A DNA stretch of 64,000 nt from Darksidea phi (Eukaryota; Ascomycota; Dothideomycetes; Pleosporales; Lentitheciaceae), in the NCBI GenBank assembly GCA_030770425.1, contig JASJFT010000039.1:1-64000 (forward strand), given 5' to 3'. Below the pieces are notes generated by a model. That model did no database searches and was not told the origin of the DNA. It was given only the letters and a program-made list of their open reading frames with translations. Below, piece after piece: positions 43,654 to 56,286 of the stretch (its first letter is position 1; each line of letters starts with the position of its first letter). A program made the position numbers and the translations under genes.

Positions 43654-44639
43654 GTCGCCCTAGTCAGCAAACGTGAGTTAAACACACCCGTCTAAAGCTT
43701 TCAAGCAATGGATGATATCAATAAGGATTCCCAGTCGCTTCCAGACGGCGTTCTCGTTTTAGGATTTCGTGTGTTTACTATATTGGAATGGGAGCTATCT
43801 CAAACGGCGAAGTGCTATCACTGTATCAGCATGATCATGAGTGATATCCGACTGTAATCTAAGCGACCTGACAAGCAGAGAGGATGGCCGACCCGCACCG
43901 CCACAGGCTTGTGGCGCAGCGCATGAGATCGGCACTTGATAAAGCCACAAGTACTACCCTTGTTATACGCTTAGCTTAGTTTGGTAAGGCGGCTACTAGA
44001 GACCTATGCAAAACTTACAGCTTGCTTGAGGACTGGGTGTAATAGGATGACTGGGCATAATAATACGGCAGGTGTATTACCCAGATTCTACGCTATGGAG
44101 GTGGAGACGGCTGGTGGAATGATTTCTCCGCAACGCGAGTTAGGCGCGCGCCTTCAGGATCTGCACGCGGCCCAGCTTCCTTCGTAATCAATATCCTCTT
44201 AGCAACCGCCCATCGGCGTATTGCCAAACGAACGTTCGGCGTAACCCGACACGAGAGCGGGCGACTTTCCTATTTCTTTCGATTCTGAACGTTGGGAGCG
44301 AGTCAGGACTTGCGTCGGCCAAACAGCTCCGTGCACCAGGTTCCCTAGCTTCTCCACGTGCTTTGACCCAAGGTCGGGGTAGATCTGAACGACGTCGGTG
44401 CATTGCCGAGCGATTGCAGCTGCAGTGTTCCTAGCTACCGCGTCACAAGCTCCAAAACTTTTGAAGCTCCAGCGAAAGGCTCCTTCATTCTCTTCGTTTC
44501 TCGCTTCTGGCCTCCAGCGGTGTCATTCAGGTCGCGTTGTGGCCTTTAAGCGCCTGACATATATTCTTCGGTTTTCAAGATCACCACACAAGCTGTAACT
44601 CAAAAACAATCTCAGGGCGAAGCGCTCGGCCCCTCCAAA
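43654..44639. other. Intergenic, promoter of the GH105 gene
   Basis: Small unconvincing frames only. Confidence 0.4.
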
Positions 44640-45773
44640 ATGTCCACACTCACCTCCCACGACCTAAAGTCCGCCGAAATCCATTCCGCCATTCAACTCC
44701 TCACCCACAATCTAGTCAACATCACAGACACAACCGGCGAATTTCTCCTCAAACTCGACGACGGCCGCATAATCGACACAAAAGGGTGGGATGGCTGGGA
44801 ATGGACTCACGGAATTGGCCTATACGGCCTGTGGCACTACTACACGCTCACTGGTTCCGCCGCTACCAAAGATATCATGCTCGGTTGGTTCGAGAAGCAG
44901 CTCGCGAAAGGCACAACTAAGAATATCAACACAATGAGCCCGTTCCTGACGCTAGCGTACCTATATGAGGATACGGGGAATAGGATCTATGTGCCGTGGC
45001 TGGATACGTGGGCGGAGTGGGTGATGCATGGGTTGCCGAGGACGAAATATGGGGGTTTCCAACACGAGACATACAACTCTTTCAACAAGGATGAGCTGTG
45101 GGATGATACCCTTATGATGAGTGCGCTGCCTCTGGCGAAGATTGGCCTTGTGCTCAACCGGCCAGAGTACGTCGAGGAGGCGAAGCGGCAATTCATGCTG
45201 CACTGCCAGTACCTCTTCGATACATCAACTGGGCTCTTCTACCATGGCTGGAAGTGGGAGGAGGGCAAGGATGGCAGCGTCGGACATAACTTCGCAAAGG
45301 CGAGATGGGCGAGGGGGAACTCATGGCTCACGATCGCCATTCCAGACTTTGTTGAGCTCTTGGATCTGAAAGAAAAAGATCCTTTGAGGCAGTTCTTGCT
45401 AGGTATCCTCGAATCACAGTGCAAGGCGCTCGTCAAGCTACAAGCAGAGAACGGTACATGGCGGACACTGCTCGACATTCCCGCTAGCGAAGGAAGCTAT
45501 GAAGAGTTATCTGCTACGGCGGGCTTTGCGTACGGCATGTTGAAAGCTGTCAGGAAGAGGTACATCGGCCCGGAATATGTGCAACCAGCGGTGAAGGCTA
45601 TCAAGGCTGTGCTTGGGAAAATCAACAAGGAGGGAGAGTTGCTAGATGTGAGCTTTGGCACGGCTATGGGACATACCCTACAGCACTACAAAGACATTGC
45701 TCTAACGAGTATGCCGTATGGACAAGCGATGGCGATCATGGCTCTTGGAGAGTTTCTGCGGACGTTCATTTAG
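44640..45773 (+). CDS. GH105/GH88-like unsaturated rhamnogalacturonyl hydrolase
   Basis: A single 377-aa frame, ATG at 44640, no signal peptide, so intracellular. The (alpha/alpha)6-barrel family motifs are present: WDGWEWTHGIGLYGLWHYY, DELWDDTLMMSALPLAKIG (with the catalytic Asp in ELWDDTL), HGWKWEEGKDGS, and FAKARWARGNSWLT. Length and motifs fit GH105 (YteR-type), which cleaves the unsaturated uronic acid left by rhamnogalacturonan lyases. The gene meets the AA9 gene tail-to-tail with 58 bp between stops, so the two transcripts probably overlap. Together they suggest plant cell-wall use. Intact, no introns. Confidence 0.88.
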   Translation: MSTLTSHDLKSAEIHSAIQLLTHNLVNITDTTGEFLLKLDDGRIIDTKGWDGWEWTHGIGLYGLWHYYTLTGSAATKDIMLGWFEKQLAKGTTKNINTMSPFLTLAYLYEDTGNRIYVPWLDTWAEWVMHGLPRTKYGGFQHETYNSFNKDELWDDTLMMSALPLAKIGLVLNRPEYVEEAKRQFMLHCQYLFDTSTGLFYHGWKWEEGKDGSVGHNFAKARWARGNSWLTIAIPDFVELLDLKEKDPLRQFLLGILESQCKALVKLQAENGTWRTLLDIPASEGSYEELSATAGFAYGMLKAVRKRYIGPEYVQPAVKAIKAVLGKINKEGELLDVSFGTAMGHTLQHYKDIALTSMPYGQAMAIMALGEFLRTFI

Positions 45774-45831
45774 TCACGAGCTGTGTAGAATTCGAAGCCG
45801 TAACTAGCATGACGTATTTATCGCCCCTCAT

Positions 45832-46740
45832 CTAGAGGTTGAACATGTCATTCGCTCCACGAATCATGTTCTTCTTGCAAACAGCATTGCCCGGCGTCAC
45901 CTTCGTACCCTCAGGAATCACTTTAGGGCCTGGAATGGTATAGCCAGAGACGGCAGAGTGGATGTTAATCTTGATTCCAGGGTCGTTGGCGCTGTAGGCT
46001 CCGGGAAACTTGACTGTCGCCGGTGATAGACTTCCACCGCCCGACACGGTGAGTTGATCTATGAGGCGTAAGCAGGACATCGTAACGTTTGTGGGAAAGC
46101 AACTGACAGCAGCTCATGTAAAATTGTGCTCCGTTTGCCTGGCCCGCGGTGTGGAGAGCGATGACTTCTGCACGGAGGAGATAGTCGCCTGCGGCAAGCT
46201 GGGCAGGCAGCTTGACGTCGACCTTGCCACAGCAGCTATTCATATCCTTGACGCCCCAAAAGTCGTTGTCGGCAGCGCCTTTGTTGGCCGGCGCCCAGCC
46301 GTTCTCGTAGATCTTGAACCAGCCAGTCGACCCATCCGCCATTGAAGCATCCGAGACCTTGGTCATATAGACCATGACGGGTCCGTAGTGCATTCCACCG
46401 ATTGCTTCGTTCTTACAGTTACGGTCCCCAGGTTGCTTTGAGACGGAGTGCGTTAGCGTACTCCCTTGGCTTCCCAGAGCATTTCCTGCAGGCTTACCTG
46501 ATGCATCTCGACCGTGACCGTATCACCGGCCTGCACAGCACATTTTCCGGACACACCTCGTGTACCGCCAGCATTGCATCTAATATCGTTGGAGTTGACG
46601 CTCGAGACGGGGCTGTTGGAAGATGGCATGCGCACACAAGTAGTCGATTTGTCGACGCCGTTGACCCATAGCTGCTGAAAGGTAGCGTGGCCAGCAACGT
46701 GCTGGATGGCCAGTGCCGCTGCAAGGATGGAGGTCTTCAT
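45832..46740 (-). CDS. AA9 (former GH61) lytic polysaccharide monooxygenase
   Basis: Minus-strand exons 46740-46498, 46435-46108 and 46058-45832 give 265 aa. The signal peptide MKTSILAAALAIQHVAG leaves an N-terminal His (HATFQQLWVNGVD), the first ligand of the copper histidine brace. The second His lies in GGMHYGPVMVYMTKV, directly after intron 1. The axial Tyr is in QFYMSC before intron 2. Other AA9 features: SNDIRCNAGG, AGDTVTVEMHQ, GDYLLRAEVIALH and a C-terminal PGP. It oxidatively cleaves cellulose or related glucans outside the cell. No CBM1 is attached. The donor of intron 2 is GTCAGT, slightly unusual. Intact. Confidence 0.92.
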
Positions 46741-47388
46741 GATCGTTGATCACTAGGAGTAATGAACGAGCTGATCTAGATAGAGGCTGAGCGATCAGCT
46801 CGGCGTACCGCCTTGGATATATTCACACAGTCCACTCCATGCCCGCCGTCATGTGTACCCTCCCATACAACACGAAATAAGCTTTACTATATTGAACTTC
46901 ATATCGGCAAACCAAACATGGTAACCGTGGCATGTACCAACTTCCCCAGATTCTGCGCCCGGCAATCAGAAGCACCCCAGATATTGTAAAAGTACGCCTA
47001 CAGCAGAAGAGATGGAGTTGCGCGAGCCGCGATCCCTAAAGGAGCTTGCCGATGCGTGGTGTCATATGAGGCGTAAATTAATTGTAATTGCCGGACAAGG
47101 GTTGGAATCGATATGGTATATTATTTCGCCAGCTGACTGTTCGCGTGGGTTTTGTTCTAGGCTATTTTCATGACCGATGTCCGAATTCTTCTAGAACGTC
47201 GAAAATTTGACCCCGATAGGCAAACCGCTGAAGTCAGCGACTATCCGAGAAGGCGTAGGAAATGACGTAGGTTTGCATCACATATCGCTCGCATGGGCCT
47301 TGGCTATGTAAATGCAGGTCTAGTGCAGTCTTGCGGTGCGATTTTGCGAGCAGGATACAGGAATTTGTATTCTGCAATCCAGATTCTG
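46741..47388. other. Intergenic, AA9 promoter
   Basis: No gene seen. The promoter of the LPMO presumably lies here. Confidence 0.4.
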
Positions 47389-48901
47389 TTAAACATCTCC
47401 GCTCCCAGACGTATTAGACTCCTGCTGCACCTCTTTCTTAGTCTTCTTTGGTTCTCGAATTCTGACCTGAGGCACCTGTCGCACATACCCCTCCGGTACA
47501 TCGCTCGGTCTATCCGTAGTATCCAGTAGTCTCACATCACTACTTGCAATACTCTTGACATCATTCTTGATTTGCTCGCCATCGACCTCATCTAGATTTA
47601 TCGATAGGTTTGCGGTATCTTGGCGGCTAACATGTGAACGGTTTCGTTGGGCACGCAAGCTGCTTGTGTGGGCCGAAGCGAGATCGCGGAGAGAGGTGGA
47701 GATGCCGTAGACGCGTCTGTAAACGGCGTTAAAGATTGGATAGTATGCAGGGAGAGAAGGAACGATGCAAGCAGAGGTGATGTCGAGCATGTTCCAGATG
47801 TACACATCGTGCGCCATGTCTTTGATTTGTTAGGATCGATGAGTCGAATCGTCGAGGATAAGTAGTGCACTTACAGGTATAATCGGACCTTTTCCTCCCA
47901 AAAATTATGTTCCTGACAATCGAGCACATCACACACAAGAGCCCGAACGAGAAAACAAAAGATATGCCAATATTCTTCTTCAACAGCATCTGCAGCGATT
48001 TCAAGATTGAAGCCGGGTATAGCAGCAACATGACATCAGTGGTGATGTGCATTGCTCGTAATGCGTTCTGGAATTCTAGAGCGGAGAGGCATTTGTAGTT
48101 CTTTGGATCGACTTCGGCTAGCGTCACAAAGGACCATCGTGCCCAGACTGGCGTGCATTGGAAGGCAGTTCCGAGCAGGGATATGAGACCGCAGCATATG
48201 AGGATCGGGATGAGAGCCCAGTGTATGATGTTGAAAATGCGGGATGTTTCGCGAGTAAGGCGTCGTATAAAGAACAGTAAGGAGAGCTTCGAGCAGTATA
48301 CGCTGAAGTAAAAGATCGTTTGGCCGATTGTGAACGTCTGTAGGGAGTTAGTACGAGATACCGATCCTAGAGCCTGTTATGATGGTCGTTTCAGGCGCTT
48401 CTTGGAACGGTACCCTGAAAGGCTTCGGAGTATGGCCCGGAATGGGATCCAGGGTTCGCGCTGATGGAACCCGAAATAACATACCATGTACAATCTCTCA
48501 ATCTGTTCGTACGTGCAAAACCACATATGCCTCCCTAGACACGTCCCCTCGACGAATGCACTTAGAACATGCCCCACATAAGCTGCCGCCACAGCTGCTG
48601 CTAGTAGAATAAGCACGTCGTCCACTCCCAAACTCAACTTCTTTCTTCTCCTCCACCAGAAAACGAACCGTCCTATCGTGACGAGGATGATCAGAGCCAA
48701 GAAAGCGGCGGCAGCAGTACGTGTTCTCCATGCATTCGACTCTCCCGCGAGATCGGGTTTTGGGGGTTGCGGACGGGGCGGGCCGAATGGCAGTTTGGGA
48801 TTGCTGTTGAAGTTCGTTCGGTAGATTCTCATGGCTTGTTGGATGAGGCGATCGCGATCGGTTAGGGGCGGGTCGCCCAAAAGTGCTGATTCCTCCCCCA
48901 T
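47389..48901 (-). CDS. Fungal rhodopsin-domain (SAT4/Pth11-like) integral membrane protein
   Basis: Minus-strand exons 48901-48485, 48337-47875 and 47819-47389 give 436 aa. Intron 1 (147 nt) ends with the perfect branch TACTAAC and CTACAG. Hydrophobic segments include TAAAAFLALIILVTIGRFVF, VDDVLILLAAAVAAAYVGHV, IGQTIFYFSVYCSKLSLLFF, IHWALIPILICCGLISLLGT and IGISFVFSFGLLCVMCSIV. The order 'LGVDD', 'FYxxxY..KLSLLFF..R' and 'CxPVWARW' is typical of the fungal rhodopsin-like SAT4 domain shared by Pth11-type receptors. No extracellular CFEM domain is present. The C-terminal tail is long and charged. A surface-sensing role is inference. Confidence 0.8.
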
Positions 48902-49743
48902 CGTGGGAGTTATCGCCAGATGCAGACGTTAGCGACAAGAAGAGGTCGGCCGCGAGTTCGCGCGTCGCTTCTCTATTCTGTACACGCTTTTCTCGTGTGA
49001 ACATCATGGCCTGAGGCCCAGCGCGACGACAGAAAACACTCGCGCTACCCAAAACTCTCGGCACGCGTGGGTCTTCTCATCAAGTCGTCGACATGGTACG
49101 CTTGTTATTCCTTTGGAAGTAGTTGGCAGGGGCTAATGTTAATGCGCTGCAACATGGGCGTAAGAATTATTACATAGAGAGTAGGTCAGTAAGAAATTCG
49201 ACTAGATGGAGTCGGTGCTGGTGGCCTCGCCAATCGCAATCTATGAATAATTACGAACTTTTGCTGTGGCATTATTCCCGTCCCGTGTCTTTGCGAGTCG
49301 CAATTAGCGATGTCCCTGCTAGGATTAGAGGTGGGGGGTTCCAAGATGTCATGTCCCAATCTTGCCGAGGTCCGCGGGCGATAAATCTTCCTGATGAGAA
49401 AACTCACAAATTTGGAGTGAGTAGAGAGATACCGGTAACATCCAAAAGACAGCAAGTTCTAGGACGCACAATTCTCGCTTGCGCGTCGTTGGTTAGATGG
49501 TAAACATGCCGCGGGTGGTAATAATACGCTCAAGGCGTCGCCCTCTCCAGTATCCCGAGTAATGACCCCTGCTATACCGTGCATCCCCGTAAAAAGAAAT
49601 TAGTTATTCCTCAGCAAGAGTACTTGGGCTCGTCAGCTGCCGTCTTGTTCCAAACTGCCGGAACAGCGTGAGCATCAGATCCCAGGCTTCAATTGTTGGT
49701 TTTGTCGCTTAGCGCACCTGTGTGAAACTTTCAGTTACCAGCG
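48902..49743. other. Intergenic, no gene seen
   Basis: Divergent promoter between the rhodopsin-like gene and the secreted hydrolase gene. Confidence 0.4.
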
Positions 49744-51067
49744 ATGCGGTTCACTTTACTCCTATGCGGCTTGGCTGCCCTGTCGCCTACGGTTGCCGGA
49801 CCCTTGGGTTCGCATGCGGAGGCAGTAGAGTGGTTCAAGGAGAAAGTACCTGAGGAAGCTCCGGAGGTATACGGGGAGGCGCCAGCAACGAGGAGTTACT
49901 TCTACGTTGGTGGACGGTATGTGGATGCGGTAAGTCGAGAAATGTAGAGCTGAGGGGAATTTGGCATGCTGACTAAAGTGTAGCCGAACGGGAGAGTGAT
50001 CACTGGGCAGATGTACGTAGAGAAGCTAGTACCTGTAGGTGGATCAACGCAACCATACCCTCTAGTCTTTATGACTGGCGGCTCGCAGACTGGAACAGTG
50101 AGTGTTTCCTCCGATAGCTTCTTGCCACATGAGCTGACATTTTGAAGAACTGGCTCAATATCCCTGACGGCCGCACCGGGTGGGCCTCCTACTTCCTCTC
50201 CCAGGGTTACACTGTCTACCTAACGGACCAACCCCAACGTGGCCGCTCACCCTGGGTCCCTAGCGATGGTTCTGTTTCAATCAGTAATGTGACTTTCGTC
50301 CAGAACTTCTTCACGTCTGGCGAGAAGTTCAATTCATGGCCTCAAGCCCATCTCCACACACAGGTTCGTGACTCTCAACAACAAAATAGAGTCCTTTTTT
50401 GCTGATATGAATTCAGTGGCCCGGCGAAGGCGAACCGGGTGACCCAATCTTCGACGCCTTCTTCGCCGGCGAAATCCAATCCCAAACCAATGCCACAAAA
50501 GTAGCTATCAATAACGTAAACGCATTCACCGCACTCCTTGATAAGATAGGCGACGCAGTTTTAATCTCTCACTCGCAAGCCGGACCTTACGGCTGGGGCG
50601 TTGGAGACGCGCGACCTGACAATGTAAAAGCCATCGTAGCCCTCGAGCCCGAAGGACCCCCGTTCGAACAGCAGGTCATCAGCCATGGCGCCGCCCGTCC
50701 TTATGGCCTCACAACTCTCCCACTAACATACTCGCCCGCTGTCAGCAACCCTTCCATGGATCTGCCCACTCGACGTATCGCATCGAACAGTACCGACCAC
50801 AGCGACTGCATTCTGCAAGCGGAGCCGGCGAAGCAGCTTGTCAACCTAGCGAAATTTCCAGTGTTGTTGTTTGTTACGGAGGCGAGTTACCATGCGTACT
50901 ATGATTATTGTACATTGCTATATATGGAGCAGGCCGGCATGAATGTTGATTATTTGGATCTCCCGGAGGTTGGTATCAAAGGCAATGGCCACTTTTCCTT
51001 CATGGAAAAGAATAACTTGCAGATTTCGCCGGTGGTGGAGGCGTGGATACAGGAAGTTCTATCGTGA
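49744..51067 (+). CDS. Secreted alpha/beta-hydrolase (esterase-like)
   Basis: Exons 49744-49929, 49984-50097, 50148-50363 and 50417-51067 give 388 aa with all phases 0. Signal peptide: MRFTLLLCGLAALSPTVAG. Core motifs are PLVFMTGGSQTG, a WASYFLSQGYTVYLTDQPQR strand-loop with GRSPW, the nucleophile elbow ISHSQAGPYGW (Ser in S-H-S-Q-A-G), LEPEGPPF, and a late His in GIKGNGHFSFMEK. The fold is a serine hydrolase with a complete apparent triad. This resembles a fungal secreted esterase/lactonase-like group. The substrate is unknown. Intact. Confidence 0.85.
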
Positions 51068-51862
51068 GTGGGTGGAGGTCTAGAGACTGGAAGTCGAGCT
51101 CAGAGGATGTACACTATTCTTAAGAAAGTAATAAAGAGTGTAATTGACGATATTCAACGATAGATCCAGCTTGGGAGACGTGACTAGGTGGAACATGTTG
51201 AGCGAAAGTGCGCTAGTACTAAAATGAAACGGGTGACATTTCCCTTCACTCACCTTCACTCACTTCCACAACAAACAAATTTAGTGTATATATATTATTT
51301 TACACTCCATTCTTTCAATTAATCGAAACCCAAGCATTATAGGGATAGTCGTTACATACGTGTACGGCTAGATGGGCTAGTGGAACGGAATCCTGACGCA
51401 GGACCGTTAGTGGGCTGTTAAACGGGGTCTTCTATAACGCAAGTTGCGGAGACTCTGCCACTAGATATCGCCAGATGTTGAGGAGCCCCGAAAGGGAGCA
51501 CTCTATCAGGTCGGAACAGCAGATGCGGGGGTGGGGGACGGCAGTAGTTCGAGATAGGCCTCGAGCTATTTCCTTTTTGTTTTTGTTTTGCATTTTTGAC
51601 GCATGTGATAGGGTTGTAGTGGTGAAGGTAAGAAGTCTCCCTATATCCCATCCCTGCCACTTTGACTCTGAAAAGTGCTACCGTCGCAATCCTTGCTCCC
51701 CTACCACGGTTGCTTCCCCCTCCACCGTCATACCTGCTTGTGAGAAACCCCAAAAGCGTGCAGATTCGCTACACTCTGCCGACGCAGAGAACCGGCGCCG
51801 GTGACCGTTTCGAGCCCCACCCTCATCCGCGCACACATAAATAGAGCTCAATGCCGCTAATG

Positions 51863-51907
<45 letters not shown>

Positions 51908-52463
51908 TTCCAGGAAGCGCACGATCCGCTCTCTCTTATCCTTATCCCTCCCATTGCTCCGACCATTCGAACGAATCCTCTCTCATTTTCGCTTTCACGA
52001 CAAGATCACTGCCCACCCCCGGCCCCCACGGCTTTCCTGCTGGTCCTCAGGATCTCGAGCCTTGCCTTCGCCGAGATCCTACGTCACATCTATTCTCTAT
52101 TCCACGACACTTCGAGCAACAAGAACAACAACAACAATCTAGGACTCGGGCTACATGAGCTCCCGCAATAGAACTTCCAAGCGTTACGCATAATTCGGTT
52201 CTCGTGCTGCATTACACCCAAGGGATACAAAGCAGTATTTCTTAATATGGGTCGTGCACGACATGGTAACGGAAAGAAGGAGGATGCGGGAGCCGCGGGT
52301 GCTCAGCGCTCTTTCGCCGACGACATGGAGACTGGCGGCTGAAGTTCCTAAGCCATACCATCAGCGTGGACAGGGTCCTGTCTTCGAGAACTCCTAGGTC
52401 GGTTCTTCCCTCCAGTCCCTTCGTGCGGGGCAGACTTTAACATCTTCAACTAATGGATCTTTC
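51068..52463. other. Intergenic with (CT)n tract; left edge of PKS-NRPS relic
   Basis: No intact gene. A 29-codon frame starts at the ATG near 52249 (MGRARHGNGKKEDAGAAGAQ), but no link to other exons is evident. The PKS part before the KR domain is missing. Confidence 0.4.
51864..51905 (+). repeat. (CT)n microsatellite, about 21 units
   Basis: Uninterrupted CT dinucleotide tract of about 42 bases followed by a C/T-rich stretch, as in fungal promoters. Confidence 0.95.
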
Positions 52464-53180
52464 AGACCCTTGATGATAGGACCTACTGGCTCGTCGGCCT
52501 CACTGGATCCCTCGGCATCTCGCTGTGTCGCTGGATGATCCGACAAGGAGCGCGCACCATCGTTGTTACGAAACCCAATGTCGATGCGAAGGTGCTCGCC
52601 GAACTGGCAACTAGCAAGCCTGCTGTTACCATCGTGGCCAAACTGCTGACGGCCGACGCCACTTCGATATCGAGTCTTGCCGCGCTCCGGCAACATATGG
52701 CCTATATTCTGCCGCCCACCGCCGGCATCGCCCAGGGCGCCATGGTGCTGCAGGACTCCACGCTGGCCGACATGACCCTCGATCAGTTCAACAGTGTACT
52801 CGCACCGAAGGAGCAAGAACCTTGACGCGCTGTTCCGAAACGACGAGGACAAGCTCGACTTTTTCGTCATGTTTTAGTCAGCCGTGGGCGTCACTGGCAA
52901 CATCGGCCAGTCAAACTATTTGGCAACCAATATCTTTATGACGGGCCTTGCCGCAAACCGACGCAAGAAATACTTGACAGGTTCAACCATTGATATCGGT
53001 GTCATTCTCGGAGTTGGCTACGTAACGTGCGAGGTGAGCCAGGCTCTACAAGACAACCTAGCTAGGAGCGGACATTCGTGGATGTCGGAAGAGGACTTTC
53101 ACACATTGTTACCGAAGCTGTCTCAGCCGGGTCTCCAGAACTCAACCATGAGCCTGATCTCAACAGCGGTCTGCGCATCG
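52464..53180 (+). pseudogene. Ketoreductase (KR) domain fragment of the PKS part
   Basis: DDRTYWLVGLTGSLGISLCR carries the Rossmann GxxGxxG-like loop. AGIAQGAMVLQDSTLADMTL and the GNIGQSNYLATNIFMTGLAA helix (active Tyr region) follow. A frame break occurs near 52825-52880. Confidence 0.85.
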
Positions 53181-53341
53181 TAGGCGCAAGCGATGCCCAG
53201 AGGCCGTCATGGTCGTTCAGTCCCAAGTTCTAGCAGCTCATCCGACAAGTAGACAATGTCGACGCAGACGCAACCACAACTGCAGTAACAAGACCCGTGT
53301 TCCCATCCGGCTACAGCTGGCTACCGCGTCGGCGGTGCAAG

Positions 53342-53890
53342 TGCCATGGAGATGCTCACTGAAGCGTTTGTGTCAAAGCTCGGTGTGGTGCTCCAGCTTC
53401 CCGAGAGCAAGAATGAGAACAGTCCGAGCTCTAACTCGATTGTCGAACTGCGGGCCGACGACATCGGCATTAACTCGCTCAACGTTGTCGAGCTTCGCTC
53501 TGGACTCTGATACAGCTTAAAGTCGACGTACCCGTGCTTCGCATCTTGGTTGGCTCAATCTTCTGTGAGCTGCTGGATTTCATACTAGATAACATCCCGG
53601 CCCAGCTCGTTCCTCTCTTGGAAGCTGAGAGACGCGTTGTTCACCAAAGCATTAGGCATACACGAACGGAACCAGCAGAGGTACAGTCGGTGCAACGTCA
53701 TCACGTGCCGCACGAAGATTCCGAGATTGAAGCTACTGAGAACCCAGTTGCACAGATGCCTCATAACGACGGCAATGATCCCAACTCCCATGATGAGGAA
53801 TCGGACAGTGATGAGGAGTCGGACGACGACGATGAAACCTTCTCTTCAAGGGAACAGAATCCTTCACGATGGTTACTAACGAAGAAGTAA
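53342..53890 (+). pseudogene. Acyl-carrier domain and acidic linker fragment
   Basis: LTEAFVSKLGVVLQLP and DDIGINSLNVVELRS match the carrier signature 'lGvDSL', with the Ser kept and Asp changed to Asn. The next helix (VPVLRILVGS, 53530 on) lies in another frame. An Asp/Glu/Ser-rich linker follows. Confidence 0.75.
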
Positions 53891-54042
53891 CAGCTCAAAA
53901 AGCGGTCTCAATCAACAGCTCGAATTCTATCTCCGACCGCAGAAGCAATGGCGGTAGCAACGCGGTTGAAGGAGAGATAGAACAGCAGCGGTAGCAACAG
54001 CAATAGTGGTAGCGGGAACAAAAGTCTGACTATCAACGACAT

Positions 54043-54440
54043 GTGCTCATGTCGTTCGCCCAGTCCCGCTTCTGGTTTCTCAAACACTACATCGAAGATC
54101 CCACCACTTTCAACGTAACCGTCGTGCCGGCGGTCGGTGGGACGCTGCGCCAGCGGGACCTGGAGCTTGCCGTGCTGGCCATCAACGTCACGAGGCCCTA
54201 CGAACCTGTCTCTTCCAAGACGAGTACGAGCAGCCCATGCAAGGTGTTCTCGTCAACTGATAACGCCAATGGAGAGGCGTTGTTGGTCATTGGCGTCCAG
54301 GCGGGGCTGTATGAGCTTTATGCTGCTGAGGCCTCGAAGAGCTGTTACACCACGCTGCTGGAGCAGTTCTGCGAGACCTGAGGCGCGGCTGGATGAAGCG
54401 AGGATATTCTCCGAGGCACGTATTAGCAAGACCTTAGTAG
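54043..54440 (+). pseudogene. Condensation domain, internally deleted
   Basis: SFAQSRFWFLKHYIEDPTTF is the C-domain start (C1 motif) and PEARLDEARIFSEARISK is its end, only about 110 codons apart, against about 430 in intact domains. The catalytic HHxxxDG is lost. Confidence 0.8.
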
Positions 54441-54589
54441 CTGGGCGAGGTAGGTATTCCAATTCCCTCGGCTCCATCATCGTCGGCATTGCCACCTTGC
54501 CCAGCGGTCGTCTATTAAGGTACTGATGGTAACTCGCTTCTTTAGGTGCGATGACTGCGCCAACGTGGGAGCCAACACTCATCCATTAG

Positions 54590-56180
54590 GTCGAGCGTGT
54601 GGCACAATTGTATCCACACAATCTTGCCATCAAAGACGTGAGCGGCAACACCATGACATACAAAACGATGATAAGCCGTGTCTCTCATGTCAGCGCGGCT
54701 CCAGAAGCGCTCAACTTGAAAGCATTGGCCGGCTCACGAATTGGTGTTTTCCAAGACACCACGGCAGACTGGATTTGCTCCATGCTCGCTATTTTGCGAG
54801 TAGGCGGTGTGTACGTGCTAATGGATCTCAAAATCGGTATCCAGAGAGTAGGCATGGCAGTCAAGGACTGTCAACCTGCAACCATCCTCTTTGATGCCTC
54901 CACGCGGTCCCAGCTGCTGGAGCTACTCGGTCTCGCCGTGTTGGAGCCTCTGACCAACAACGTAGGCGATATAGGTGTGTCGCCCAACCCCGGCTCCGGT
55001 CTCGCGAGCTTCAAGACTGGCGGAGATGTTAAGCTTCCAGCTGCTCCGGCCGTCGTCCTCTACATCAGCGGTTCGATTGGTATGCCCAAAGGGACGGTCC
55101 TAAAGCATGAAGACATCCTCATCAACATCGAGGGCAACACACACGGATTTCAGATTGGCCCCAGCGACATTCGCTTGCAGCACATTGCTCTTTTATTTGA
55201 CTTCTCCGTCTGGCAAATTTTTATGTGTCTTGCAAACGGAGCCGGCCTCGTGACAGCTCCTAAATCTGCCTGTGGCGATGCCAAAGCACTTACGGAGCTC
55301 ATCGTGGCGGATGGTATCACCTTCACCGGCGCCACACCCCCCGGAGTACATCAGTTGGTTACGCTATGGCGACAAGGCAGCCCTGCGCAGCTCCCATTGC
55401 TGGCCAAGCTTGACCTGAAGCTATTTAATGGGTACGGGTACGGGCCCACCGAAGGCTCGTTCTCCACAGCCAAGTTGCGCGTCGACTATTGGGACGAGAG
55501 AGTGGCCTCGTGCCTCTACACGCCGCGAGAATATACACAGCCTAATTACGCCATCCACATTCTCGACGGTGATCTAAAGCCTCTCCCATGAGGGTTTGAA
55601 GGCCAGATCGCCATCGGCGGTGCGAGCGTGGGTCTCGGCTACCTGGACAATGATGACATGACGGCCCAAAGGTTGGTCCCCGATCCCTTCGTCAAGCGGG
55701 CGACACACACATACTTGAAGCAACAGGGATGGGCAGCCATGCACCTGACAGGTGATTGCGGCGTCTTCCGTCCAGATGATGGTGCCCTCCTCGTCCGGGG
55801 CCGCGTGTCGGGCGACACCCACACCAAGCTCAGGGGCCTCCGCATAGATCTACGCGACATCGAGGTCGCCATCTTCAAGGCCGCCGCAAACGATTCTGAA
55901 GGCCTTATCGTCCATGGCGCTGTGATCTCGGTGCACACAGCAGCTGCTTCCACAAACGAACAGCAGAAGGAAGGCGCTGAGTTTCTCGTTGCCCACATTG
56001 TGTTCGTACCACATGTCTCGCAGTCGGAGCGGGAGCGTGTGCTGGACGCCCTACCGCGCTCGTTGCCGCTACCGCAGTTCATGGTGCCCTCTGTTTTTGT
56101 GTCGCTAGAGCGTCTACGCCTCAATGCGCACCTCAAACTAGATCGCCGGGCAGTGGCTGCATTTCTACTGCCTCAATCAT
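54590..56180 (+). pseudogene. Adenylation domain, one in-frame TGA
   Basis: VAQLYPHNLAIKDVSG opens the domain. The A3 core is YISGSIGMPKGTVLKHEDIL (the usual Thr is Ile); A5 is NGYGYGPTEG; A7 is LTGDCGVFRPDDG; A8 is GRVSGDTHTKLRGLRIDLRD; A10 is NAHLKLDRRAV. A TGA codon occurs at 55589-55591, after DLKPLP. Otherwise this is the best-preserved part of the relic. Confidence 0.85.
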
Positions 56181-56286
56181 CTGAGAAGCGCATGGTCTGC
56201 TTGAATTCAGAGTTAAGTGCCTTTAAGACGAAACTGCAACACATGTATGAGAGCGTCACCTCGCTGAGATCAGGGGCGACCACTTT

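Noticed and set aside
51864..51905. CRISPR-like or structured array
   Set aside because: It is a plain CT microsatellite; the organism is a eukaryote.
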